Assembly: GCA_023665865.1 (NCBI GenBank)
Contig: JAMPDC010000001.1
Span: 1,872,662 to 1,936,661 of the forward strand
Reading direction: 5' to 3'
Length of the DNA: 64,000 nucleotides
Origin: Staphylococcus sp.
Lineage (GTDB): Bacteria; Bacteroidota; Bacteroidia; Bacteroidales; Muribaculaceae
Part shown: positions 1-9,900 of the stretch, in pieces
Numbering within the stretch: position 1 is the first letter of the stretch
How the letters are laid out: each line of letters begins with the position of its first letter
Translations under genes and position numbers: made by a program
Notes under the pieces: model-generated
The model's input: only the letters and a program-made list of their open reading frames with translations
The model's database searches: none
What the model was told of the DNA's origin: nothing

Positions 1-134
1 TCATTCTTGGCTACGATTGAATTTACCAGATTCCGATGAGTCAAGAAAGAGCGTCAAGTAAACGCTTTTCGTATGTCATTTGCCGACCCACCCACATTGC
101 CCTTGACCGGGCTCTGCGATGCGGTCTGCGATCG

Positions 135-165
135 CAAAGTTAGCAAAATGATTTCAGTTATACAA
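135..165 (-). promoter_or_regulatory. Bacteroidetes-type promoter reading out of the left edge
   Basis: On the minus strand a TAACTTTG box (135-142) lies 20 bases downstream of a TTG (163-165), matching the -33/-7 pattern of the Bacteroidetes housekeeping sigma factor. A transcript would start near 128 and run left out of the window. All frames of the first 130 bases are closed. An ATG at 4-2 could be the start of the next gene, giving a leader of about 125 bases, but this cannot be tested here. Confidence 0.5.
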
Positions 166-252
166 TAGAATGTTCAGAATTGGGATATTAGAAAAGCCAC
201 TACCAGCCGTGTAGAACTAAGCGGTGGGTTTTCTTCTGTGTTTAAAATAAAA

Positions 253-296
253 CAAAACCCCGGAAACATTCATCAAAAAATGCTTTCGGGGTTTTG
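253..296 (-). terminator. Rho-independent terminator of the surface-protein operon
   Basis: A 10-bp perfect stem (253-262 with 287-296, CAAAACCCCG/CGGGGTTTTG) lies 29 bases beyond the stop of the last gene of the minus-strand operon. On that strand it is followed by a T-rich stretch (bases 252-241 read as TTTTATTTTAAA). Confidence 0.8.
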
Positions 297-324
297 TCGG
301 GTGGGTGTTTCTCAAATATTGATG

Positions 325-2553
325 TTATTTCATCAGTTTGTAACTTACGTTGTTCTGAACGATGATGTAGATGCCGCGCGGGAGGTTGGAGAGAGCGTCG
401 GTCAATACCGATTTTGCTATCACGCGACCCTGGAGGTCATAGATGTCTATGGGGGAGTTGTCGGCGATCACTTGTGTGAGAGCCGAGAGGCCGTAGATGG
501 TGCAGGTTGCCTCCAGATTGCTGCCATCGGTAGTGCGGACGCGGATGGTGGTCGATCCATCGCTGAGAATAGTCACGAGTCCGGACTGCGAAACCGTGGC
601 CACGCTTTCGTCGTCAGAGCTCCAACTGAGTTCCTTATTTGTTGCATAGTCCGGAGTAACAATCGCTCTGAGCTGGCTTGATTTGCCAATCTTAAGTTCC
701 AGCGTTTCCGGTTCGAGAATGATTTCGCTGACGAGAATCGGTGACACTGTCACGTGGCATGAAGCCTTGAGGCCGGATCCGTCGGTGGTGGATGCTGTGA
801 TTGTAGCCTCACCTATGGAAATCGCTTTTACCACACCGTTCCAGACAGTTGCAACGTCGGGGTTCGAAGAAGTCCATTCGATAGACTGTTGGCCTGAAGA
901 TTCCGGCATAACAGTTGCGGTAAGGGTCTCCTTGCCTCCGATGAGCAGGTTGAGTTCGGTTTTATTAATGACGAGCGAAGAGGAGAGTGCAGGTTTTACC
1001 GAGACGGATACAGATTTCGAGACTCCGGAGCCATCAGTCGCTGTCGCCGATATTACGGTCTCGCCGACCTTCAGTGCTTTGACATTACCCTCCGAGTCAA
1101 TCGATGCGATATCCGGATTTGACGAATTCCATTTCAAGGTTTTGATGGTCGCATCGTCAGGAGTGACCGAGGAGATTATGCGTCTTGAATCACCGACACG
1201 CAGTTCGGAGTCGCCTGTATCGAAAGAGATCTGTTCGACGAGAATCGGAGACACTTTCACGTGGCATGAAGCCTTGAGGTTGGAGCCATCGGTGGTGGCT
1301 GCTGTGATTGTCGCTTCACCTATGGAAATCGCTTGTACGACACCGTTCTCAACCGTTGCAACGTCGGGATTCGAAGAGGTCCATTCGATAGACTGATTAG
1401 TAGCATTCCATGGTTGGATGTCGACATTTAAATACAACGTACTTTCTTTCCCTAATATAAGTTCGGCCGACTCTTGACTTATGGTTATGGAAGATACGGG
1501 AATGGGTTTTACTGTCAGAACGACAGAGGCCGATAAGTCAGAACCGTCAAGAGTGGTGACTGTTACGGTCGTTTCACCGATGGCTTTTGCCTCGACCCAT
1601 CCGTTTTCATCAACAACCGCAATTTCCGGATTGGAGGAGGTCCATTTCAGTCGTTGGTTGGTGGCATTATCGGGGGTAATTCCTACTTTTAAACTGAAAT
1701 GATTATTGACATGGATCTCTTCAGGTATGGATGACATGTCAATGCTGATAGCGGTGATCGGCCGGACAAACCATTCGTAGAATTGAGAGGATTGATCCGG
1801 AAGGGGCGTATCGTTACCATTGATATTGACGATATGACATTTAGAGAAATTCGCATTGCCATAGCAATTTTCACGATTGTTGAAATATAGCTTACCCAAG
1901 TTTACCTCACCAACCGGCATCGGGCTGAGAGTCGGAGAGAAAACAATGAAGCGAAGGGTGGGATAGGCATTCTCAGTCGTGACACGCGGGGTACCATAAA
2001 GTTTGAACCCCTGATTCTGTAACTCATCCGGGAGCACAATCATGTCGGAGGATGGCATGGTCATATCATACTGTAACGTGATGTTGACGAGAATACCGCA
2101 GTTATTATCGCTATTTCCATCAAGCCCAAGATTGGTATAGGGAAGTCCGCGTGAAAAATCATAGGCAGGCTGGGTGAGGGTGAACGATAGGGCTGCCGAT
2201 CGTGACACACGGGAGTTGCCGGGACGTATAGGTGCCCCGACGCTTCCGCCGAAATCTTCGCTGGAATCATCCCAACCGCCGATACCGATATTCAAGCCCG
2301 TATTTGGAAGCAGTTTCTCAGAGAGGATTATATCGGCGAGATAGTGGAGATCCATATCGTCGACATTTCCGGAAGTGTTGAGGTCGTGGATATCCTTGTC
2401 GGTGTTCCCGCCGATGATAGCTTTGGCGAGGATCATCATATCGGCAAGGTCGACACGATCATCATTGTTCAGGTCCCCCTTGTAGCGGGTCGCGGCCGAA
2501 AGAGAGCCGAGACCCACCACAAAGGATGCGATTATAAATATAAATTTCTTCAT
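325..2553 (-). CDS. Secreted dockerin-like / multi-BIG2 Ig-like protein with T9SS-like C-terminal tail
   Basis: 742 residues. A signal peptide (about 1-20) is followed by a dockerin-type-I-like pair of calcium loops (about residues 26-80, with the DLNNDDRVDLADM and DLNTSGNVDDMDL segments). A beta-rich, cohesin-like region (about 100-265) and five BIG2 bacterial Ig-like repeats (about 268-690) follow, each with a W[TNS]SSNP or WSSDDES strand and a [TA]DGS turn. The last 50 residues (DIYDLQGRVI ... LPRGIYI) look like a type IX secretion C-terminal sorting domain, so I infer export across the outer membrane and surface attachment or release. It is the last gene of the five-gene operon, 24 bases after the fimbrillin-like gene. 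The function is probably adhesive or structural; no catalytic domain is visible. A dockerin with no cohesin in the window is unexplained, although the 100-265 region could itself be cohesin-like. Confidence 0.8.
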   Translation of the reverse strand: MKKFIFIIASFVVGLGSLSAATRYKGDLNNDDRVDLADMMILAKAIIGGNTDKDIHDLNTSGNVDDMDLHYLADIILSEKLLPNTGLNIGIGGWDDSSEDFGGSVGAPIRPGNSRVSRSAALSFTLTQPAYDFSRGLPYTNLGLDGNSDNNCGILVNITLQYDMTMPSSDMIVLPDELQNQGFKLYGTPRVTTENAYPTLRFIVFSPTLSPMPVGEVNLGKLYFNNRENCYGNANFSKCHIVNINGNDTPLPDQSSQFYEWFVRPITAISIDMSSIPEEIHVNNHFSLKVGITPDNATNQRLKWTSSNPEIAVVDENGWVEAKAIGETTVTVTTLDGSDLSASVVLTVKPIPVSSITISQESAELILGKESTLYLNVDIQPWNATNQSIEWTSSNPDVATVENGVVQAISIGEATITAATTDGSNLKASCHVKVSPILVEQISFDTGDSELRVGDSRRIISSVTPDDATIKTLKWNSSNPDIASIDSEGNVKALKVGETVISATATDGSGVSKSVSVSVKPALSSSLVINKTELNLLIGGKETLTATVMPESSGQQSIEWTSSNPDVATVWNGVVKAISIGEATITASTTDGSGLKASCHVTVSPILVSEIILEPETLELKIGKSSQLRAIVTPDYATNKELSWSSDDESVATVSQSGLVTILSDGSTTIRVRTTDGSNLEATCTIYGLSALTQVIADNSPIDIYDLQGRVIAKSVLTDALSNLPRGIYIIVQNNVSYKLMK
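730..888. repeat. Intragenic repeat, copy 1 (BIG2 coding)
   Basis: This 159-base block (53 codons) is nearly the same as the block at 1237-1395, with few substitutions and no indels. It encodes the segment around SSNPDVATVWNGVVKAIS. The high DNA identity compared with the other BIG2 repeats points to recent intragenic duplication or conversion. Confidence 0.75.
1237..1395. repeat. Intragenic repeat, copy 2 (BIG2 coding)
   Basis: Partner of 730-888, offset by 507 bases. It encodes the segment around SSNPDVATVENGVVQAIS. Both copies keep the reading frame. Confidence 0.75.
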
Positions 2554-2577
2554 AACAGTCGTGGATTATGAGCATGT

Positions 2578-3441
2578 CTAATTCCATCCACCGATTGAAC
2601 CACCGATTTCAATCTTGGTCTGTGACGGATTCTTCGAAAGGGTGACAATGAGAGTGTGGGCATAGCCTTGCTTGAATGAGATCTTACCCTCCATCAGATA
2701 GCTGACTCCCTGGGAGACAACTTCGACGAGCGGACGGCGGCTCTCGATGTTCTGCGGGACCACGATGGCATGAAACTCGGTGTCGGAAATCTTCTGTGCG
2801 CGGATAGACATTGTTCCGGCATAGGAATCCTTGGAGACACCACCGGTCGAAAGGTCGATCGAAGCCGTGCCGACAGTGGAGTGGATGTAGACCTCACAAT
2901 CGTTTGGAATATTGCCCTCGAAATCGGCGCCTTTCTCGAGTTTGACAATGGCTTTGCTCATACGGTGGGAGAAGGTGAGCTTGACGGGGGAGGCAGAGGC
3001 CTCCACGCCCTCTTTGTTCGCCCAGATAAAGTCGGAGGAGGTGTAGCCCTCGTGGGTCGATTGGTCAGACGCGAGAGTAAAGGTGTAATCCTCGGTGTCG
3101 TTGACCGAGGTGGAGTAGGGGTAGTAGGCATAGACATTATGTAGCCCTTTGTTCCAGTAGGCCTTTCTGCCTGACTTCCATGCCGAGCCGTCAAATGTGA
3201 AAAGTTCATTGTTGAGCTCGTTGCCACCGAGCTGGAGAGTGGCGCCATCGGCCACCATATAGATACCGATGCGGTCATTGTTCTCAAATTTGGTATCGGT
3301 GGCTCTTGAAGTCGCCTGCTCATACTCGCAGATGAAAGCGATTTCGTTGGCAGAGTCATTGACTTGAGGAGTGTCCTCGGAGTTGCAGGATGCGAAGATT
3401 GCAGTAGCTCCGATGAGGAGCAGGTTGTGATATAGTTTCAT
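2578..3441 (-). CDS. Fimbrillin family (Mfa-like) surface lipoprotein
   Basis: 287 residues. A lipoprotein signal peptide has its lipobox at FASC (Cys about 19), followed by NSED, an acidic stretch like the Bacteroidetes surface-export signal. The rest is a single fimbrillin-like domain with the hallmark SRATDTKFENNDRIGIYMV segment near residue 45 and a second beta lobe (HAIVVPQ, near residue 225). Fimbrillin-family proteins are pilus subunits or surface lipoproteins. The same domain forms the N-terminal third of the three large proteins encoded just upstream, so this gene may be a stand-alone stalk or partner. It starts 6 bases after the stop of the upstream gene, so it is clearly in the operon. 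Confidence 0.82.
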   Translation of the reverse strand: MKLYHNLLLIGATAIFASCNSEDTPQVNDSANEIAFICEYEQATSRATDTKFENNDRIGIYMVADGATLQLGGNELNNELFTFDGSAWKSGRKAYWNKGLHNVYAYYPYSTSVNDTEDYTFTLASDQSTHEGYTSSDFIWANKEGVEASASPVKLTFSHRMSKAIVKLEKGADFEGNIPNDCEVYIHSTVGTASIDLSTGGVSKDSYAGTMSIRAQKISDTEFHAIVVPQNIESRRPLVEVVSQGVSYLMEGKISFKQGYAHTLIVTLSKNPSQTKIEIGGSIGGWN

Positions 3442-3447
3442 GATGGT

Positions 3448-6400
3448 TTAATATTTTTTCGATTTGACAATTCTTACAGGATGATGTAGTCCGGAGGCTG
3501 CATAGCTGTTTTCTTCTCCGACCATTGCGGCGCGTGAGGTCTGACCGGTCGAGCCCCACTTGTCGGAGTCGGTGGCGTAGAACTTCTCCATAGTGAAGCC
3601 CTCGCCGGAATATTCGAGGATACGCTTCATGATATCCTGACGGCTGATAGCGTTGAAGTAGGGGATACCATAGTTCATACAGGAGTTGATCTCAGAACGA
3701 TAGACACCGCGGGTCTTTCCGTAGGCTCCTTCAAAGATATCGACGGCATTGCTATATCTGGGGTCGAAGATGAAGTGGTTCCAGGCCACATCGGTCATCT
3801 TGCCGGATATGGAGATGTTCTGATACCAGCCTTTCCAGTGGTAACCGGTGATCACTGTCTTTTCCTGATCGGAGATATATCTGTTCTTTGTGATTCTTTC
3901 CTCTGCAAGTTTACCGAAGGCATGGCCGCAGGCCTCATGCTGGATGATACCGCGGGTATCCATAGGATATGTCCCTTCACTTGGAGAACAGATAGCTATG
4001 GCAGAGCCATTTTCTGTGATGGTAGTGGCGCTGCCATACTCATCATTGTTAAGGGTCATGATGACCAACGATTGAGGCATCCTGTCCATCGTCAGGGGCG
4101 ATTTCTCCACTGCGTAGTCAAACACATCGTCGACGTTGTCGAGTTGCAGTGAGCCGTTGCCGTCACAGTCGTGAGCATAGAATGTGCTGAAACGCGTGTT
4201 GCGCCATGTAGCGGTTGTGTTAACGCCTGTCTCTTGCGAAAGGGTAATGCACGCATAGACATTGAAGCGGTTGCGGTAAGTGGCGTAGGGTTCCAGGCCG
4301 AAGAATGCCTCCATCTGTTCTGTCACAAGATTCATATAGCTGCCGTCGGCAATGGATTCTGCATCCCATCCGTCGCCGATGAAGAGAACATCGATACCTC
4401 TGCCGACAGTCGCTTTCTGAAGAGTGACACACTGATCCTCGTCATATTCACAGTCATATTGGCTGACTGCACACGATGTCGTGATATCGGTCCCTTTGAG
4501 ACCAAACACAATCTTCCCCTCACGTTTGCCACTACCTTTCGACAGAGAAGTGATGGTTAGACTGATTTCCTTCTTGTTATTTCCTTCCGTGGCTGTCAAC
4601 TGACACCAGTCGGGCTTCTCAATCACCTCCCACTCGCCATCGCTGTTGATTACGAGAGTTTCGGAGTGTTGCGAATTAAGTGCGCAGGCTGTGGCCGGAC
4701 GGCAGACGAAGTTAGAAGCCTCCGAGATGCGGCTGAACTCCCTCCAACCCGTGGCACGGCGATAGAGATCCACAGACTCTTTCGGCACTTCAAGTGTGAA
4801 GTTGGTCTTTACGATGCCGTCAAAGGGGCCGACATGCGTTGCTGTCCATTCAAAAGCGCTATAACGGTCTTCGTCAATATAGCTGACCAACGGTGGCTCG
4901 GGACTGTTGCATACCAGACGGTTCAACGCGCTGCACCCGTAGAAAGCGCCTCCTCCTACATAGATGGTTTCCTCTGGCAGAATCACCTCGCTTAGCAACG
5001 GACAACCGCTGAAGAGATATTCATTCACGCGCTGCACTTTCTTTGGGATTTCAATCGAGCCTTGGAGATATTTGCAGTTCATAAACGCACCGTCGCCGAG
5101 ATAGATCAGATCTTCCGGGAAAATGATGCTGCTGATCTTGGTATTGGAAAAAGCCCTGTTTGAGATTTTCTTGAGAGTGGATGGGAGCATGAGCTCTCCT
5201 CTGAAATTGCAACCGTCGAAAGCTTCATTTTCAATCGTATGCAACCCTTCAGGGAGTGAGAGAATTCCTGTAAAGCCACACTCGGCAAAAGTGTTGGCGT
5301 AGATCACCTTTGTATTCTGTGGTAAAACCAGATTGCCGGTAAAAGGATTTCGGGCAAAGGCTCCTCCACCGATATTCTCCACACCTTCAGGTATGACAAG
5401 GTCGCCTGTAAATTTGTTCATTTCAAAGGCATAGTTACCGATTGTTTTGACAGATGCTGGTAGATTAAGTGTACCGGTAAATTGCGTCTGTGCAAAAGCT
5501 CCATCCTCAATAAATTCCAAAGTCGATGGCAGCGAGAGCTCCCCGACAAGAGTGGCGCAATTTGCAAATGCTCCGAGGAGATAACGAGATCCAACAAGTC
5601 CACTGTTATCGGGGGTATACTCGGTTTCACCAATTTTCTCAATTCCATCAGGAAGTATGAGACTTCCCATTAGGGCTGTGCGAGTAAAGGCTGAACTACC
5701 TATGATCCTGGTGTTTTTGGGGAAAACGAGATGAGTCAATGTTTGCTTTTCATACATCGCTTTTTCGGGGATTACATTCTCTCGTTCGCCGTCCCAGACT
5801 GTGGCCTCTAAAAGATTGAGCGATTTGAGTGCCGTACATTCTTCGCGCATAAACGTGAAATCCTCGGCATTGATTTCGCCCGTGATTTTCAGCCCGGTGA
5901 TGGTTACTGGGCTAATCCCCTTGTCGTCCACTATCTGTTTGAGAGTACCGCGCTTATCGACATTCACATTAATGTATGTCCTGACTATTCCATCACGAAA
6001 ATCCACGTCGTCGACCCAGGCCGTGATGGCTTCATCGGCGAGTGAAAACTCATATTCGCCGGTTGATTGACGGCGTTTCACGTCTATGGTGAACGTGTGG
6101 AGCTTCCCGGAATTATAGGTCATCGCGTCAGACTTGGTGAGATTGTAGCACACGCCGTCAACACTGATGGAGATTACATTCGCTCCGGCTTTTATAGTCT
6201 GCGGAACGACAACGGCACGCCAATCGCCATTATATTCGTATGGCGTCACGCTGATCGGGCCCTCTGTCCCGACCTCGACGCTGCCATCTTTGAGATTGAT
6301 GGTCGAATTCGGGATGATATTTGACACTAACACGGTCTTTTCGAGCTTCTCCCACTCGCCGTCGGCAAATCCTTCGGCCGGACGTAGAGTCACCCTCACG

Positions 6401-6942
6401 CCGGCCATGAGATGGCTGAAGGTAAGGTCGACACGCGAAGTCGTAGGCATGGCTTTGTCAGCCTTGGCCCAGAGAAAATCGCTCGCTTCATAGCCGCCGG
6501 GTTCGGTTTCGCTTCCGGTCTGATCCTGACGGCGTGCGATCGCATGCGGCCACGCAGTCGGATCGGAAATCGATGAGTTGTATGGATAATACCCGATGAT
6601 GTCGGCCGGAGTGTCCTTGGAGGTCCAGTAGATATTGGCGGCTCCGACCCAGGTGTTGTCAGTCCCGTTGAAACGAAACCTCATGTTTGAGGCATGGGCA
6701 TCGCCATCGGTGATCTCCTGAGGCTGATTGCCGGTATAGTCGAGCACATAGACGCCCATGTTGTCCCCGTCCTCAAAACCGGCGTCCGATGCGCGCGATG
6801 CGGTGGGGTAGGCTGCTGACAGTGTGATCGGGAGCAGCTCGCTATCGGGACCGCCGGGTGCACCCATGCGGTCATCCGTACACGAGGCCATGAGCAGACC
6901 TGCTCCGAAGATTGACAGTAGATATTTATATGAGGTTTTCAT
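3448..6942 (-). CDS. Fimbrillin-LRR-BACON-M64 peptidase lipoprotein, paralogue 1
   Basis: 1164 residues. The lipobox is LLMASC with +2 TDD (surface-export-like). Domains in order are: fimbrillin-like (about 35-295, SRASDAGFEDGDNMGVYV hallmark), a connector, BspA-type LRR_5 repeats (about 375-680), a short cap (LEVPKESVDLYRRATGW), BACON (about 747-837), and an IgA-peptidase M64-type domain (about 841-1114). The putative zinc motif is HEACGHAFGKLAEE, with H1002, E1003 and H1007. This is HExxxH rather than HExxH. M64 enzymes include an IgA-cleaving protease, so a host or diet glycoprotein substrate is possible but unproven. The start overlaps the upstream stop by 4 bases (ATGA), suggesting translational coupling. 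The fold is clear and the activity is inferred. Confidence 0.85.
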   Translation of the reverse strand: MKTSYKYLLSIFGAGLLMASCTDDRMGAPGGPDSELLPITLSAAYPTASRASDAGFEDGDNMGVYVLDYTGNQPQEITDGDAHASNMRFRFNGTDNTWVGAANIYWTSKDTPADIIGYYPYNSSISDPTAWPHAIARRQDQTGSETEPGGYEASDFLWAKADKAMPTTSRVDLTFSHLMAGVRVTLRPAEGFADGEWEKLEKTVLVSNIIPNSTINLKDGSVEVGTEGPISVTPYEYNGDWRAVVVPQTIKAGANVISISVDGVCYNLTKSDAMTYNSGKLHTFTIDVKRRQSTGEYEFSLADEAITAWVDDVDFRDGIVRTYINVNVDKRGTLKQIVDDKGISPVTITGLKITGEINAEDFTFMREECTALKSLNLLEATVWDGERENVIPEKAMYEKQTLTHLVFPKNTRIIGSSAFTRTALMGSLILPDGIEKIGETEYTPDNSGLVGSRYLLGAFANCATLVGELSLPSTLEFIEDGAFAQTQFTGTLNLPASVKTIGNYAFEMNKFTGDLVIPEGVENIGGGAFARNPFTGNLVLPQNTKVIYANTFAECGFTGILSLPEGLHTIENEAFDGCNFRGELMLPSTLKKISNRAFSNTKISSIIFPEDLIYLGDGAFMNCKYLQGSIEIPKKVQRVNEYLFSGCPLLSEVILPEETIYVGGGAFYGCSALNRLVCNSPEPPLVSYIDEDRYSAFEWTATHVGPFDGIVKTNFTLEVPKESVDLYRRATGWREFSRISEASNFVCRPATACALNSQHSETLVINSDGEWEVIEKPDWCQLTATEGNNKKEISLTITSLSKGSGKREGKIVFGLKGTDITTSCAVSQYDCEYDEDQCVTLQKATVGRGIDVLFIGDGWDAESIADGSYMNLVTEQMEAFFGLEPYATYRNRFNVYACITLSQETGVNTTATWRNTRFSTFYAHDCDGNGSLQLDNVDDVFDYAVEKSPLTMDRMPQSLVIMTLNNDEYGSATTITENGSAIAICSPSEGTYPMDTRGIIQHEACGHAFGKLAEERITKNRYISDQEKTVITGYHWKGWYQNISISGKMTDVAWNHFIFDPRYSNAVDIFEGAYGKTRGVYRSEINSCMNYGIPYFNAISRQDIMKRILEYSGEGFTMEKFYATDSDKWGSTGQTSRAAMVGEENSYAASGLHHPVRIVKSKKY

Positions 6943-9900
6943 CGTCTGCCTCCTTTCTTACCAAATTTGTAGTTTTTAATAAACACGGGCGCATTGCCGT
7001 GGCGTCTTGGCGCCGACACCTCAGTCGCTCCGCTTCGGGCCGTACTTGTAAAGTCGGGGCCAAGCGCACGGCTGTCGTTGGCATAGAACTTTTCAAGCGA
7101 AAATTCCTCGCCTGCAAGCTTCATGATGCGCTGGACTATCAGTTGCCGGCTCCAGGTCGAGAAGTAGGGCACATTATGGTTCATGCATGAATTGTATTCC
7201 GAACGATACACGCCACGGTTGTGGAAGTATCCTCCCTCATATATATCCACAATATCACCATAGTTGGGGTTGAATATCAGATGGGACCAGGGAACCTCCT
7301 TATATTTTCCGTTGAGAGATACATTGAGACCGAAACCGGAGGCATGATTGGCAGTAAGTTCTTCAACATGCCCACAGCAACTGCAACCGCATTTTTGGAT
7401 GAAAGCGGAATGATAGATATATTCGTCTGCAAGCCAACCTAAGCCATGTCCACCGGCCTCGTGCTGGACAAGACCTCGTGCATCGTAGGGGTAGGCAGCC
7501 TCACTTAGGGTCACTACCGCACAGAAACTATTTCCAATAGAATATGTGATACCCTCATATATGTCTGTATTGCTTACAAGAATACAACCAACCGAAGGAT
7601 CCGCCCGGTTGACAGTAGGAGTGATAATCTGTGCACAATAATCAAGGGCACTCATCCAGTCTGCGCTAAGTCGCTGCCCGTCTTTGGAGCAACCGTCGCC
7701 GGTGGTGACTTTAAATTTTGTATTCCGCCATCGGTTGATATTTTCAACCCCGCTGTCCTCGGAAAGAGCAAAGGCTGTGTAGACATTGAAATAATCGCGG
7801 TAGGTGGTGTAAGGCTCTACGCCGAAGAAATATTCCATCTCCCGTTTCATATCCTCAAGATACTTTCCTGAGGCGATATCCACGGCATCATAGCCGTCGC
7901 CGATAAAGGCGAGATTGATTCCCTTACCCTTGGTGGCAGATTGGAGGGTGAGATACTGGTCCTCGTCATATTCATAGTCATATTGAGCGACATTGATATG
8001 TGTCAGATGCTCTTCCTTGTCTTTGAGCTTGAATGTGATCTTGCCGGTTCTGTCAGAGGCTCCTTTTGCCATGGCGTCTACCATGAGGGTCAAAGTCGTT
8101 TTCTTTGACCCGCTTGTCTTGTCGATATGGCACCATGACGGACATGAGGTCATTTCCCAATCCGCATCAGCATTAAGGGTGATTTCACGTCTGCCACCCT
8201 TGTTAAGGACATCATATTTCGACGGTCGGGCCACAAAGTTTCGGTAAGCGGATATTCTTTTGAATTCCCTCCAGCCCGGTGCATTACGATAAGCCTCGAC
8301 ACTTTGTTCCGGAACTTCAACCGTGAAATTATCTTGCGCAATTCCCCAAAACGCACTTTCCGATAAGGTCGGTGGTTGGATCGCATTGCAATGAATGTAA
8401 TTCAAATTATGGCAGCTGGCAAACGCATATTCTTCAATACGGATCAATTTGGATGGCAGGCTTAGAGCTTCAATTTTGTTGCAACCCAAAAAGGCATTAT
8501 TTGCAATCACTTCAACTTGTTCGGGAATTTTCAGGGTATCTGATAATTCTGTGCAGCCAGCAAAGCAATCGCTTGGGATGAGTGTAAGTTGTGGCGAAAG
8601 AATGATATGCGTTATATTTGCGTTACGAAAACATGAATTTTTTAAGCTTACCACACTTTCAGGTATTTTTAAATCTATAGAAGAATTAAAATTATAAAAT
8701 GCTCTGGAGTCAATGGTCTGGGCGTTTTTAGGCCATTCAATACCGGCTGGATTTAAATATCCTAATCCTGCTATAGTTTTTAGATTGGATGGTAAAGTGA
8801 TCCATCCCTTGATGCCTGTCATTCCATCGAAGGCCTCAAGACCTATCTTTTCTACAGATTCCGGAATGTGCAGGTCTCCGGTGAAATGTTTACAATTAGC
8901 AAATGCAGACTCGCCAATTCCTATCAGACCTTCTGGAAGGAGCAAATCTCCGGAGAAATCACATCTATTAAATGCATCAGCTCCAATATACTTAAGAGTA
9001 CTCGGTAGGGTAAGTGTACCGGTTAAATTATTGTGGTGCAGTATATGAAAACCTGGAATCACACTGGATCCTTCAAAATTATTGCTGAAAGCACTATTTC
9101 CAATACTAATAACACCTTCTGGAATTTCAAGGGAACCGCTTAAAGATGTGCCACAAAATGCGTAAGCATCGATGGCTTCCAATTTTTTTGGTAACACGCA
9201 TGATTTTAGCGTAGGCATATTGCAAAACGCTAACTGTGGAAGTCTATTACCGATGATACGATTATCATTGACAATTACGTCTTGAATATTAATCGCTTCC
9301 AGATTAGTCATATTGGTTCTGAGATATTTGAAATCATCACCGTTCATCTGACCCGTGAGTTTCAGGTTGATAATCTCAGCAGGATTAAGTTTCAGTTCTG
9401 TGATGACAGATTCAAGACCACCGAACTTGGGGGTATTTACAACGATATATTCCTTAATTTGACCATTGTGTGAGGTGAGGTCGCTTTCCCATGCAGTTAT
9501 AGCCTCGTCAAGGAGGGAAAATTCATAGTCACCTTTTTCTTCTGCTTTGGAGACCTCGATTGTGAATTTATGCATTTTTGAAGAGACATAGGTCATTTCC
9601 GTATTTTTCTTGAATTCATAGGTATGACCATCGATAGTTATTGCAAGCAGGGTTTTCGAGCTTTCCACAGTCTGAGGTATCACAATCGCACGGTAATCTT
9701 TCTTAGAGGGATTAGTGATGATAGCATCGCTATTGCTTCCGTCAAGTAATGTAGCTGTTCCTGTTGAGAGATCGACAGTCGCATTCAACTTTGTATTGGA
9801 AACAAGAACCGACTTGTCAAGTCGAGCCCATTCTCCTTCTTCAAAACCGGCACCTTCTATAAGTGTGACTTGAACTGCAGCAAGTATATGACGGAAAGTA

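Noticed and set aside
195..235. Possible hairpin in the left-end spacer (GAAAAGCCAC with GTGGGTTTTC)
   Set aside because: The arms have mismatches at the base of the stem and the better terminator at 253-296 already serves the operon.
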